DNA of 64,000 bases from Saccharina japonica (Eukaryota > Sar > Phaeophyceae > Laminariales > Laminariaceae). This document shows, piece by piece, positions 22,370 through 34,596 of the stretch. The notes under the pieces are model-generated. The model did no database searches and was not told the origin of the DNA. It worked only from the letters and a program-made list of their open reading frames with translations. The stretch lies in contig MEHQ01002336.1 of NCBI GenBank assembly GCA_008828725.1, forward strand, positions 29,040 to 93,039. Reading direction: 5' to 3'. The number at the start of each line of letters is the position of its first letter. The first letter of the stretch is position 1. A program made the translations under genes and the position numbers.

Positions 22370-25125
22370 TAAACCCTATAGACATACTTACTTTTGTCTA
22401 TCTGAGGGATTGCCCACCGCTGGCCTCTAAGAGCTCCCACTTCGATACCGCCTCCTTCTATTACTTGACTACTTGCCGGAGCTTTCCTCCCTGTCTTTGT
22501 TTCCTATCATTTTTTGTAGGCGAGAGCCATTTTATTTTTCGTTTTTGGGTTTGTGCGTGTACCCATATAGCACGGCAGCGCGGGCGAGCCCGGTACCTTC
22601 GCGGGTAGGGGAGGGCGCTGGCCAGTAGAGGGGGGGATGGACGGAACTCGGTCGCCTTTTCGTGGCTAGGCGTGGTGTGGCCATCGAGACTCGAGGGAAG
22701 CATGAAAGGGCTTTGTCTGCGTTGCTGCTGGCGGTGCGAATCTATTTTGTCCGAATTTATAAGGTTCGTTTCTTCCTGTAAAATAATACGCAAGCGGTGC
22801 TTATTTCTCAACCAAATAGAATTCACAGAGTGACAGCCAGGCGGTTTGAACACCATCATGCTCAAGCGGGCGAACGAGGGCCACGGTGAGCACCGCGCTC
22901 ACGCGAGGTGGGTCACGGGGCTCACTGGGGCAGAGAGGCAGTAGAGCTCGACCTGGATCGAATCGATGGCGAGGTGATCGCGGGGGGGCGGGTAGCATCG
23001 AGGGTTACAGAACATGACAGTCGTTTTAACGTGTTTGTTTGTTGAGCGGCGCAATCACGATATGCCATTTGGAGTATTCGTGTGTGATTCGAGATGTACG
23101 TGATTTTGTTTTTTCCGCCCGTTTGTTTTCGTTTTTGTTTCTCGCTCCTGTCGATTTGTTCTTTGTTCGAATACGACGAGTACGAGTATCATCTGTACCT
23201 ACGAGTAGTACGTACGTAAAAATGTGCACGTCGTACCGTATGTCTTCCTCAGTTTTGTGGATTTTCTGTTTTCCGTACTTCACAACTTGACGACCGTGCT
23301 GTGCTGAACTTTCTCTTTCATAATACAAAGTATGAAGTACTACACAGCAGTACCACAACCGTTGTTGTTGTTGTACTACCACACATACTCATGAAGAAGG
23401 CACAAATCACACCCACCACAGCAGGCAGCGCAGCGCCGTGCTGTGAGCCGTGTTGCTGTGCTTTCTCTTTCGAACATACAGCTTTGTTGTCCTGGAGCAT
23501 GGAGCTAAACAAATAATGTGCATCCCGAGCATGTTTTGCATGCATGTCAAGTCCGCCGTTTCTTCGCTGTGCACCATGAACCTCTTGGCATTTTCAAGTC
23601 GGTGCTTGCTCGCACTATGATACATCAGACATCATGGGCCTCTTCTGCCCCTTTGCTTGCGCGAGCGAAGCGGGCGGCGTCAGCCGCCCGCGGAGCGGAG
23701 CCCTTGTACACCCCCGAGTGCGCTGCACTGGGCGTAGGACCCCAAGCGTTCGAAGCCACGCTGGCTGCCTCTGGTCTGGCGGCGACGTACCGAGTGCGCT
23801 CGAATCGACCTGTCTTGGTATTTTGTACAAGGGCTCCGCTCCGCGGGCGGCTGACGCCGCCCGCTTCGCTCGCGCAAGCAAAGGGGCAGAAGAGGCCCAT
23901 GATGTCTGATGTATCATAGTGCGAGCAAGAACCGACTTGAAAATGCCAAGAGGTTCATGGTGCACAGCGAAGAAACGGCGGACTTGACATGCATGCAAAA
24001 CATGCTCGGGATGCACATTATTTGTTTAGCTCCATGCTCCAGGACAACAAAGCTGTATGTTCGAAAGAGAAAGCACAGCAACACGGCTCACAGCACGGCG
24101 CTGCGCTGCCTGCTGTGGTGGGTGTGATTTGTGCCTTCTTCATGAGTATGTGTGGTAGTACAACAACAACAACGGTTGTGGTACTGCTGTGTAGTACTTC
24201 ATACTTTGTATTATGAAAGAGAAAGTTCAGCACAGCACGGTCGTCAAGTTGTGAAGTACGGAAAACAGAAAATCCACAAAACTGAGGAAGACATACGGTA
24301 CGACGTGCACATTTTTACGTACGTACTACTCGTAGGTACAGATGATACTCGTACTCGTACTCGAAAAAACGGCAGGAGGAGCGAAAAACAAAAAAAAATA
24401 ATAATAACGGTCGGAAAAAAGTGACGTACGTACGAGTACAGCAGTATTTGATTTTGAAAAAAATCCCATCGACCGATTGCGCCGCATAGAACTAAAAACA
24501 AATTGAGTCGTTGGCGTTCTGTGAGCTTGGACGCTCCCCGCGCCTCCGCGATCACCTCGCCATCGATTCGGTCCGGGTCAAGCTGTACTGCCTTTCTGCC
24601 CCAGTGAGCCCCGTGACCCGCCTCGCGTGAAGCCCGGTGCTCACCGTGGCCCTCGTTCGCCCGCTCCATCATGATGGTGTTGAAACCGCAGGGTTCTCTC
24701 GGTGAATAAAATTTGTTCCGATAAATAAGCACAGCTTGAATTGTTTTTACCAAAATAAACGACCCTTATAATTTTGGACAATCCTGCGGCAGCAACTCAG
24801 ACAAATCCCCTTCATGCTTCCCTCGTGTCTCGATGGACACGACACGCCTAGCCACGAAAAAGGCGACCGCGCTTCTTCCGTCCCCCCCTCTACTGGCCAG
24901 CGCCCTCCCATACCGGCGATGGTGCCGGGCTCGCCCGCGCTGCCGTGCTCTCTGAGCACCCGCACGAACCTAAAACTGAAAGAGGAAGAAGCCTCTCGCA
25001 ACTAAAGTATACACGGAACAAAGAGATGAGCGAGTCATGAAAGGAGACGGTGTTCAAAGTGGGAGCTCTGAGAGGCCAGGGATGAGAAATCCCTGGGCGA
25101 GATATTAGTAAGTAAGTCTATGGCG
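22370..25125. mobile_element. Palindromic (foldback-like) element
   Basis: Outer arms match in inverted orientation: tatagacatacttac at the left, and catagacttacttac as the reverse complement of the right end. Inside these come GAGCTCCCACTT, a tggctaggcgtg(g/t) block and a block around ggcgaacgagggccacggtg. The outer arms are diverged. The inner arms 23166-23709 and 23825-24368 are essentially perfect mirror images (coordinates sum to 47534) around a spacer of about 115 bases, which points to a recent event such as gene conversion or fold-back duplication. Each inner end carries the hairpin gcgggcggcgtcagccgccc plus gc. No transposase was seen. Copy B has only the left arm (58144-59372). Confidence 0.8.
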
Positions 25126-26570
25126 TGTTGAGTTTCGGCCTACGATACGCTGACTGATACCTGGTATCTCCCGTCGATACTACTGGTGCGTATCGCGTGG
25201 AGATTGCCAATTTCAAATTCATAGGTAGAGCGGCACAACCTCTATATTATTGAGCCGTAACATGTTATCAATTGATTCGTCGAAACGTAACAACGGTACT
25301 CATCGTACATACTGTACCACAAAACACAGCTTCTACAACGGGACACTCGTGCCATCAACTCTATGATAAGAGTTCGACGGTGTGAACCATCAATATACCA
25401 GCGCTAGGTACGTATACGATACGACTTGCCATAGCGCCTATTTCCTAGAACGCCGATCCGCACACAATGTGCTCGTACATACATACGTGGGTCTATGGAT
25501 CTATTCGTGTCGTACATACCAGACAACACATACGTCTGGTATTATGACGGCGCTTCGTCTCGTCAGCTGTATGGTGTCATACGTAGTTGATATCATACTT
25601 TTTTTTTTTTTTTATCCTCCGGCGGATGGGTCAAAATAAAGCTTACGCCCTCCACACTTCCACGTCTCACTTCGTGCACTTCGTGCACTTCGTGTCGTGT
25701 GTCAATTCACTCCATGCCCCCTCGGAAGTATCAGCCCTTGCTGTCTACGACCTTCGGGAACTTGAGCATGTTGACCCGACCTGACCCCCGAAGGGGCCCG
25801 GTGCGGTGGGGATAGCCACCCGAAGAGTAAACTCTCCGGGTAGTGTGGAACTTGCCGCAGCTCATCCACTAACAAAAACCCAGGCCAAGAAGCCTTCCCG
25901 CCAGACTCGGATCATTTACAAAACACCCTACCCGTTTGGGCGTTGGTCCTCGGTGATCATACAGTAAAAACACCATTCCTCGTCTCCTCAGCTCTTATGT
26001 ATGATATCTCAGGTACGTACCATGTAGTTGACATAAGACAAGAAATAGACAATTTTTCAAGTTTGACATCGATCGACAAACCCAACGAGTGCGTCATGAA
26101 CTCTCCACAGATTGCGGTAGTTAGGGCCTCCGATCCACCCCAGTCTCACGGTTCTCCCACCTCGGTCGATCATATACGTGGCGGGTGCCGAGCAGGCGTC
26201 TGATACAAAAACATCTGGCAGCTGATGATGTATTGAAAACAGACGACAAATATAATGACCCCTCTAATAGGATCTTCGTCAGGTGCACCAGGGATTTTAC
26301 CAAAAGTGGTTTTGGAGTGTGTGAGAGATTTGTTTAAAAAAACAAAAAACAAACAAGATGATATTAACGACAACTCTATTTTGAAGCTATTAATTAGGCA
26401 TCACACTGTCTAGATATAATAGACAGATAGGCTCGACCAAGCACTGCCTGGGTGCGTTGCGTACACGACGTTCACATATCGTACGTACGCTTATCATGGA
26501 ACCAAACTCATCATGTTTACTGCATACGTGCAAGACGTATGTATATAACTCACTGCCGAAACGCCATGTG
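25125..26570. other. No gene recognised
   Basis: A poly-T run lies at about 25598-25613 and a triplicated ca(c/t)ttcgtg block near 25667-25694. Open frames are short and show no recognised family. This stretch separates the truncated ten-module gene from the inverted-repeat block. Confidence 0.4.
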
Positions 26571-26889
26571 AATCACCCCGTGTGTGCTATCATGCTTTGT
26601 CGTGTATTAAATGTTGTTGTGAAGAGAGACTTGCCTCAGCGCCTTCTGAAGGCAGTGACACATCGTACCCTTCCTTTATGTACAAAACTTCATTTCATCT
26701 CTGCCAAGGCAGCGTCGGAGCGCAACTCCGCTATTTCTACATAACCACGCAGCGCCACCACGATATCGCTCAAACCACCACAGGTATATGTGTGGTATTC
26801 GACTGTCACGAAACCAATGGATCATTATCCATCATTGCGCAATGTCTACCCCAAAGAATGGACGAATAAAACAACACACCAAAAACATA

Positions 26890-27320
26890 AACAAACACCA
26901 CCCAGCCGTCGTCTTCTGTTGGCACTCAGGCTCGAGGTACGCCACGCTGCCATCGTCCATCGACGGATATATGTCACGTACACCGGGATCAACACAACAC
27001 CCAACTAATACCAACCCACCCAGAAGACAACACACCATAAACCATCGCCAAACGCCATGCAGCGGACGTCTTATATCGGCACTCAGGCTCGAGTTACGCC
27101 CGCCTGCCATCGTCCATCGACGGAAATATGTCACGTACACCGGGACCAACACAACTTCCAACCAATACCAAGCCACCTATATAGAAGACAAAACACCATA
27201 AACCATCACCAAACGCCACCCAGTCGCCGTCTTATATCGGCACTCAGGCTTGAATTACGCCAGACTGCCATCACCCATCGACGGATATGAAACGTGCACC
27301 GGGACGAGCAAAACACCCAA
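26890..27320 (-). repeat. Minisatellite, about three units of 157-160 bp
   Basis: The blocks ggcactcaggct(c/t)ga and catc(g/a)(t/c)ccatcgacgga, then cgtacaccggga or cgtgcaccggga, occur three times (near 26923, 27079 and 27239). It is the inverted counterpart of the repeats at 66-420 and 39243-39597. Confidence 0.7.
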
Positions 27321-28237
27321 ACAACAACAAACCACCTAACATATCAAATTGCTGCGCTAAGCTACCTAACCAAACACGCAGTGTACGAGCCAACCCCTCG
27401 GTTCGTACCGAATTAGTGACCAGCGGGAAAAGTTGGATATCAACCACGCCGTTCAACGCACAGCCGACTAGCCCATATGTTACACATTGCTACAGTAGTA
27501 CGGTAGTACTATCACAGGTGTCTCGACTTTACAGATGTCATAACACCAAAACGCGGGGTAATAAACGCATGAAGCCGTAGCTTTCTCCCCGCGATCCGCA
27601 CGTGCGAAATTAAACGCCAGCACGCCTCAGCACAAATTAAACACCGCTGATACACCGGCCCAACACCGTGGAGAGGTAGAATTATCGACAACCCGGTATG
27701 TCGCGTTGGAAACAATTGTCCCAGGAGTCCTTCACGATGCCCCCCTTCCATATTGAAATCCAATCTGGTTGTTTACTGCGGCAAAATGGCGTCGGGCGGA
27801 CGGCGGACAGAAGGTTGGAGAACGGCAGGGAGGTTCTTGGGCATTGTGGTCGATGCGTGTGATTTGAACCAGGGGTGAGACCTACCCACTAGATAGACCG
27901 AGATCACAATAGCAACATCACCCGCCCGACTACCTGGTGGGAACCTCGCCATATCTTCCTCCTGGAGCTCGGTTTAATATCTCCACTAATACTATGAATA
28001 CACGTGTGAGGAGATTTAGCCGCAATAGTAATGATTTCATGCACAATGACATATTTTGGCCAGTCGTAAAATTACGAAGTAGACTAAAGTACAACAAACT
28101 GTCTGCAATAAGTTATTTCACTACGTACGTAGGAAGATGAAAACACAACAGCTGGCATGGCGTATACTTTTGTTGGGCAAACAACTTGCAAGTCTATGTG
28201 CATGACGATAGTCCGGGAAACCCATGTATCGTGTTCG

Positions 28238-31200
28238 TCAAGAACGAATCCTCACCTTCTTGCAGCACAGGTCAGTGGTGCACCCGGAGTCTTCGCACTT
28301 GATCTTGTCAGCGCCGTACACGGGGGTGTAGTGGTTGGGGCACGCGTAGTACGAGCAGAACGCCTCGCAGCACTGCTTTTCCTCGCACTTGCCGCCTTCA
28401 CACTTCACGTCGTAGGCGTTTGCGATCGGAGTGTACCCGTCGGAGCAGCCGATGGAGTTGCAGTACTTCGTGTCGGTGTTGTCGGTTTTGCCATGCCCTG
28501 TTTGGTGCGAAATTGAAGGCAGCCATGAATTAGTTAAAGTTGTGCTGCTTACAGTAAATATCAAAGCGATAACCTTTGCAGAGGGCAACTCGCATTCATG
28601 TCACGTGCGCTAAGATTGGCTAAGATTGGGCGTGCCAATGTAGCAGTACGCAAAGCGTTCGTCAACAAATACGAGAGGCACCGATGTCTGGCATCAACCA
28701 GGTGCGCTTGGTATGTATGTACTGTTGACGTAAAATCTCACCTTTGTCGCAGCACAGGTCAGTGGTGCACCCAGAGTCATCGCACTTGATCTTGTCAGCG
28801 CCGTACACGGGGGTGTAGTTGTTGGGGCACGCGTAGTACGAGCAGAACGCCTCGCAGCACTGCTTTTCCTCGCACTTGTCGTCTTCACACTTCACGTCGT
28901 GGGCGGTCGCGATCGGAGTGTAACCGTTCGAGCAGCCGATGGAGTTGCAGTACTTCGTGTCGGTGTTGTCGGTTTTGCCATGCCCTGTTTGGCGCGAAAT
29001 TGAAGGCAGCCATGAATTAGTTAAAGTTGTGCTGCTTACAGTAAACATTAAAGCAATACATTGCAGAGGGTATGCTGCATTTATGTTACGTGCGCCAATA
29101 TTGTCTTAAGATTGGGCGTGCCAATGTAGCAGTACGCAAAGCGTTCGTCAGTAAACACGAGAAGCACGGGTGCCTGGTATCAATCACGTGCGGCTGGTAT
29201 AGATCGTTCACGTAATCTCACCTTTGTCGCAGCACAGGTCAGTGGTGCACCCAGAGTCATCGCACTTGATCTTGTCAGCGCCGTACACGGGGGTGTAGTT
29301 GCTGGGGCACGCGTAGTACGAGCAGAACGACTCGCAGCACTGCTTTTCCTCGCACTTGTCGCCTTCACACTTGACGTCGTGGGCGTTCTCGATCGGAGTG
29401 TAGCCGTTGGGACAGCCGATGGAGTTGCAGTACTTGGTGGAGGTGTTGTCATCTCCTGCGCAAATCGGGACCAAAGCGGTCGAAGATGAGTTGGCCCGTC
29501 TCAATCGCGTGCGGTAGTTCACGTATCCATAGAGCGTAGGCCGTATTCATGTACAGTAAGGGTTTTACGATCAGCGGTACTGTACGGACATCGTAGTGAA
29601 TGGAGCTTTTGTCAAGACGAGTTTTTTTAATGTTTGAAACGTCACGCGCTTTCAATCGAGACGCGCACCTTTGTCGCAGCACAGGTCAGTGGTGCACCCG
29701 TAGTCATCGCACTTGATCTTTTCAGCGCCGTACACGGGAGTGTAGTTGTTCGGGCACGCGTAGTACGAGCAGAACGCTTCGCAGCACTGCTTTTCCTCGC
29801 ACTTGCCGTTGTAGCACTCCACATCATGAGCGTTGTCGATCGGAGTGTAGCCGTTGGGGCAGCTGATGGAGTTGCAATACGGCTTTTCCACGTGGTCGTC
29901 GGTCTGATGACTCGCTGCGCGCAACGGAGGAGGGAGAGCGTGTTTGCGGAGACGTTAGTATACTTATGTCGTGGTGGTGGTGTGCGCTGAGCTTTCACAG
30001 GACATGCCAAACGTTCCATCTACACTACGATTAAGTGCGCTGCCAACCAAACGAGCTACACGTAGTCAAAGAGCTACAGTAAGTGCTTCTGACAGACACA
30101 CTCGTGATAAACAAGTCACAACATAGGAACTATGGCTCACCGTAGTCGCAGCACAAGTCGGTGGTGCACCCGGAGTCGTCGCACTTGATGGTGTCGGCGC
30201 CATCCACCGGAGTGTAGTTGTTGGGGCAAGCATGGTACGAGCAGAAGGCTTCGCAGCACTGGGCCTCCTCGCACTTGCCGTAGTCACACTTGACCTTGTC
30301 GGCGTTGTGGACCGGAGTGTACCCGTTGGAGCAACCGATGGAGTTGCAGTACACCTCATCCTTCTGTCAAGCGGCGGCAATGGAGGCAGGGGCAGCGCGG
30401 GTGGAAGAGGTTATTCTTGTGGTACAGTATACGATCGGACGAACGCATATTCCGTTCAACCACACTTTACGCAATGATGGCTGTGGGGATTTGCCTGCGG
30501 TAGATGTGCGTATCGATATGTGAGCCGTTGACACCCCAAAGAAATCGAGTGCAGGCAACATCCCCTCCTTTGTGGTCGCGATGCGGCATTGCTATTGTGA
30601 CAGAGCTGCAGCACGCGTAAACCGTTAACACTGCGAAGCAATATATCCACAACAAAATCATACTTCATGTGCTTCTTTAAGTGGGATATCACAGTCCTTC
30701 AGTCATGCTAATAACACCTGGCACCGACCCTACTGTTCATACCGCTCCGTACCTTCAAAGAGCGCCTTCCACGGAGACTGCGGTCGGCCTTTCCTGATAC
30801 TCCTGCAATACGTACAGTAGGGCGCGAGTGGGCAAAAAGCAAGGCGAGACTCTCAGATTACCTAGTATCTACAGCACAGTACGGTGCCGCATAATAAAAG
30901 CACCCGGACTACGTCCAGTATAGTACAGTAATGGTCTTGTGGACAGACTGTCCCATGCCCAAGTTCGAATATCGACGACAATGTGCATCGATGTGCGTCA
31001 TGCAGCAGCGCGGGAAAATGATTAAAAAACGATGAACAGAATCTGATGTTGTTCAGGTCGATGAACCTACTGTACGACGGTACAGTAGTCAGCTCCACCT
31101 CGCCGAAATAATACCGTTACACGACATAGTCGAGCACCGAGACTAAAAAAGCTATCCATGCATGCATGTGGATGTGCGTGCACACTATGCTGACGCACGG

Positions 31201-31843
31201 CCCCTGTCCGTCCTCGAAGCGTGACCATACTGCACACCGTTACTGCTGTATTACTGTAGTACCGTTTCAGACATCAAACAAATCGTCGATTTCATTGTAT
31301 GCACTTCATGATCTACAGACCTTTCAGGGCGGATCAATTCCTGATCTGCATGATCTACAGTACAAGTAGTACCGTTTCAGACATTAAACACATCATCGAT
31401 TTCATTGTACGTATGCACTTCATGATCTACTGTGTGTAGATCTTTCAGGGGAGATTTATTTCTGATCTGCATGATCTACAGTAGTACAGCTCATCATGTT
31501 GCCGGGTGGGAGCCGTATAATCTACACGATGATTTGGTACAACGTTCCTGAGTTGGACCTGTACTACAGTATACAGATCGCGCACATCATTCCATTGCGG
31601 CAGGCTAGGATCTAGATGATCTACTACCACAGTATGCAGGAGATTGTGGTATGTACGCCCGAGGTGTGTAAACGTTTCCTCGTGCAAGCAGCCACATGTT
31701 TCAGTTACGTACGTATTCAGCTATTATTTGTGTTACACCGCAGAACCAACCGACAACTCACCCTTGGATGAGGCCTGTAGAGGGACACCAGCTGCGGCGC
31801 TGAAAGCACCCAAAGCCGCCATGAAGGTAATAATCTGAACCAT
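28238..31843 (-). CDS. Secreted 12-cysteine repeat protein, five modules (445 aa)
   Basis: Exons: 31762-31843 (signal peptide), 30753-30802 (mini-exon), 30141-30363, 29669-29914, 29222-29455, 28742-28984, 28238-28497. Lengths 82+50+223+246+234+243+260 give 1338 nt in one open frame. Exon 1 encodes MVQ, a hydrophobic stretch and an A-A-A/G-V cleavage-like end, then donor AAGG|GTGAGT in phase 1. The mini-exon enters in phase 1 and leaves in phase 0, which fits the first module acceptor CAG|AAGGAT. It encodes V-S-G-K-A-D-R-S-L-R-G-R-R-S-L-K, a furin/kexin-type R-G-R-R site. Five modules of the I-G-C type follow (for example CNSIGC, GYTP, NYTPVYGAD, CTTDLCC). The last ends C-C-K-K-V-R-I-R-S and stop, reading past an AAG|GTGAGG donor-like site. 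The gene is an inverted twin of 34597-38107. Likely exported and cleaved; function unknown. Confidence 0.85.
30753..30802 (-). other. Propeptide mini-exon with RGRR site
   Basis: This 50-nt exon has acceptor TTGCAG and donor AAG|GTACGG. Its length (2 mod 3) is what joins the phase-1 signal-peptide donor to the phase-0 first-module acceptor. The same exon with the same phases occurs in the other two complete genes. Confidence 0.8.
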
Positions 31844-32514
31844 CTTCTTCCCGGTGTGTCTTCTTGTGGTGTCGAGGTACAGTGATGCCTTGACTGGTGC
31901 TGGGCATCGAGAAACGAAAAACAAACGGCAACCAAAAACCAAAAACAACCCGAAAAAGTTCGATTTGTTATTATTACAGTAGTTGAGTACAGCACCAGGG
32001 ACGAGTATCTTGCCGAATCGCGGAATCGCGTGTGGAGTACAGAGCACAGAGAACAGCTGGTTGTACGACAGCTGCCCTGTCTACAGCCACTGCATGGGGG
32101 GGGGTAGGGCGTGACGATGGGTTAAACTCTCCGCTTCCGACTGTCACTCGGCCGAGAATATAAGAAACGTTTGTAGATTAACAATGAATCTAAAGTATCC
32201 TTATATTTCTTTATATTCGGGTCAAAGTGGTATCTGCTTTGCTTATACGAGTAGATCACGCTGTGTCTGCTGCGGACTGCATCCTCTACTGTTTTCTACA
32301 TTCAGGAGGATGAAACTTGGAGAAGCTCAACCAACTACTGTACTGCACATGATACAGCAGTACCCAAATTATGTTTTCAGGGTTTGTGTACGCACATGCT
32401 ACGTGTACAGCAGGCACTTGTGTTAACAGTCGTAGGGCATTAGTCACGTAAAACTGCAGCATACATACCCAACGAACTGAAACAGTTTGAGCCACCTATG
32501 CCATCGGCTGCCGC

Positions 32515-32541
32515 CAGCAGCAGCAGCAGCAGCAGCAGCAG
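32515..32541 (+). repeat. CAG trinucleotide repeat, left arm
   Basis: About nine CAG units. The mirror position in the right arm (33983-34024) has about fourteen CTG units, so the run changed length after the inverted duplication. Confidence 0.9.
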
Positions 32542-33981
32542 GGTAGACCTCCCGATCACCACCAAGGACAAAGGACAATCGCCCCTACACATCCCGTCGA
32601 AGTGCTGCGGTGCGAGCGCTGTATGCTACGAGTAAAACCAACAGTAGCAGGCACTGCTGCTGTGCTTCGGAGCGTACGCAGATCTGCATCAAACCCACAA
32701 TCATCAGAAGGAAGCTCACCGGTGGAGAGTGCCGGTGGTGCAGAAAGCGCTGGTTAAGCTGTGCTATAGAGCGAGTCAGGGAAGCTTGGTGAGTATGTAT
32801 GCTGATGGAGGGAGATGTGAAGGTGGTGGCGTGAGTCCAACGTAGCAGCTTTGTGGACAGCAGCAGGCGTTGTCCTTCCAGGTGACAGGGGGGAGGACTC
32901 AAAGTGCAACGTCCCGCAGTATCGGAACTTTCTTCGTATATGCCACTGGGGACATGGAAAATTCTTGCGGTGTTGTTCAACCAAACAAAAAACTCGGAAC
33001 GGAGAAAAAATGTCATCTACCACTGGAAGATCTATCCTAAAGTCGTTTTTTCAGGTACCAGGTACGACTTATCCGTATGTTCGTAGGATATCCTGAAAAT
33101 AGGTTCCGGTACGAGAGATACCTTGATCCTTGATCCCACCAGGAGGTGCTCCCTACCGAGCAAAGCAATGCAATATACGAGGACAGACCACCTGTGTAAG
33201 TATCCTTGCTAATGCCTTGTAATAGGAGCTATTTTGATCTGTACTACGATAGAGGTAGCACTTCTTGGCCAACACGTTCTTTGTACAATTTTCGGTAAAA
33301 GACCAAGAACGCAATCAATCGTACGTTTCCTGGTACAGTACAGGACACCTAATCAGAAACAGGAATTTTGGCCCAGGCTGGATTTCTTATTCGAGAGAGG
33401 GTGTTTTCTACACGAATTTCAAGATAACGACTCTCCAATTTCTTATGTTCCCCTAAATATTAGCCTGGCTTTCTTATTAGCCTGTTTCTAATTACAGCAG
33501 GTGTCCTGCACTGTATGTATCTGTTATTTTTTGCGCGGTTGAATAACACCGCGAGAAATTTCCATGTCGCCAGTGGCATGTACGAAGAAACTTTTAAACT
33601 TCCGATACGGCGGGAAGTTGCCCTTTGAGTCCTCCCCCCTGTCACCTCGACGGACAACGCCTGCTGCTGTCCACCAGGCTTCTACGTTGGGCCCACGCCA
33701 CCACCTTCACATCTCACTCCATCAGCTTACATACCCACCAAGCTTCCCTGACTCGCTATAAAGTACACCTTTCACCAGCGCTTTCTGCACCACCGGCACT
33801 CTCCACCGGTGAGCTTTCTTCTGATGATTGGTATTGGTACAGATTTGGGTACTCTCGGAGCACAGCAGAGTAGTTGCTACTGTTGGTTTTACTCGTAGCA
33901 TACAGCACTCGCACCGCAGCACTTCGATGGGATGTGTAGGGGCGATTGTGCTTCGTCCTTGGTGGCGGTCGGGAGGTCTAC

Positions 33982-33982
<1 letters not shown>

Positions 33983-34024
<42 letters not shown>
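33983..34024 (+). repeat. CTG trinucleotide repeat, right arm
   Basis: Fourteen CTG units, the mirror of the shorter CAG run at 32515-32541. Poly-Ser and poly-Leu open frames across it are by-products of the repeat. Confidence 0.9.
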
Positions 34025-34027
<3 letters not shown>

Positions 34028-34596
34028 GCAGCCGATGGCATAGGTGGCTCAAACTCTTGCAGTTCATTGGGTATATATGCTGCAGTTTTACATGACAAAT
34101 GCCCCAAACACAAGAGCCTGCTGTCGTACTCGTACCCGTACTCGTAGCCTGTACGACGTACACAAATTCTGAACAAATAATTTATGTACTGCTGTATCAG
34201 GTAGTAGTGTAGTACAGTAGTTGGTTGAGCCATTCCACGTTCCATCCTCCTGGACGTGTAAAACAGTGAAGGATGCAGTCCGCAACAGACACGGCGTGAT
34301 CTATAAGCAAAGCAGATACTCGGAAGCGGATAGCTGAGTTGTATTAATTGTAACGCTCTACCCCCCACACACAGTGGCTGTAGGCAGGGCAGCTGTCGTA
34401 CAACCATCTGTCCTCTGCACTCTGCACGCGATTCCGCGATTCAGCAAGATCCTCGTACCTGGTACTGCACTCAAATAATGAATCGAACCCTTTTCTTGTT
34501 TTGAATTGCCGTTTCTTTTTCGTTTCTCAATGACCAGCATCAGTCAAGGCATCACTGCTGTACCTCGATACCACAAGAAGACAAACCGGGAAGAAG

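Larger units (their letters stand above)
1..23188 (+). repeat. Segmental duplication, copy A
   Basis: This stretch repeats almost base for base, in the same orientation, at 39178-58955. The offset is 39177 at the left edge and drifts by one base to 39176. It becomes 39144 after the poly-G/N tract near 5450, 36596 after two transposon insertions (10313-11147 and 11258-12962), about 36602 across the cysteine-rich exons and 35767 after two extra 417-bp units. The drop of 2548 equals the two insertions plus their target duplications (838 + 1710) exactly. The left end is cut by the window, so the real start is unknown. Similarity stops at 23188, inside the palindromic element. Collapsed or expanded alleles in a draft assembly are an alternative explanation. 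Confidence 0.95.
26570..32995. repeat. Large inverted repeat, left arm
   Basis: It matches 33525-39900 in reverse complement, with coordinates summing to about 66345-66580. Paired landmarks include gaatcacccc (26571 against the reverse of 39893), caccggcccaacaccgtg (27655 against 38905), all seven exons of a five-module gene, the CAG run, and the block around gccactgg at the centre. Identity varies: some introns are nearly identical and others well diverged. Its outermost part (26570-27360) is a diverged inverted copy of 1-720 and 39178-39897. Confidence 0.85.
31844..34596. promoter_or_regulatory. Divergent intergenic region of the two five-module genes
   Basis: The two start codons face away from each other across 2753 bases, which must hold both promoters. 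It is the centre of the large inverted repeat: arms up to 32995 and from 33525, with an unpaired spacer between them that contains a tacgatagaggtagcac block like repeat R1. Both arms carry a CAG/CTG run. I see no convincing TATA box at a fixed distance from either start, so the promoters themselves are not located. Confidence 0.45.

Noticed and set aside
33889..34407. A 172-codon minus-strand open frame with poly-Ser.
   Set aside because: The poly-Ser comes from the CTG run. The mirror arm does not preserve the frame, and the region lies upstream of both start codons.
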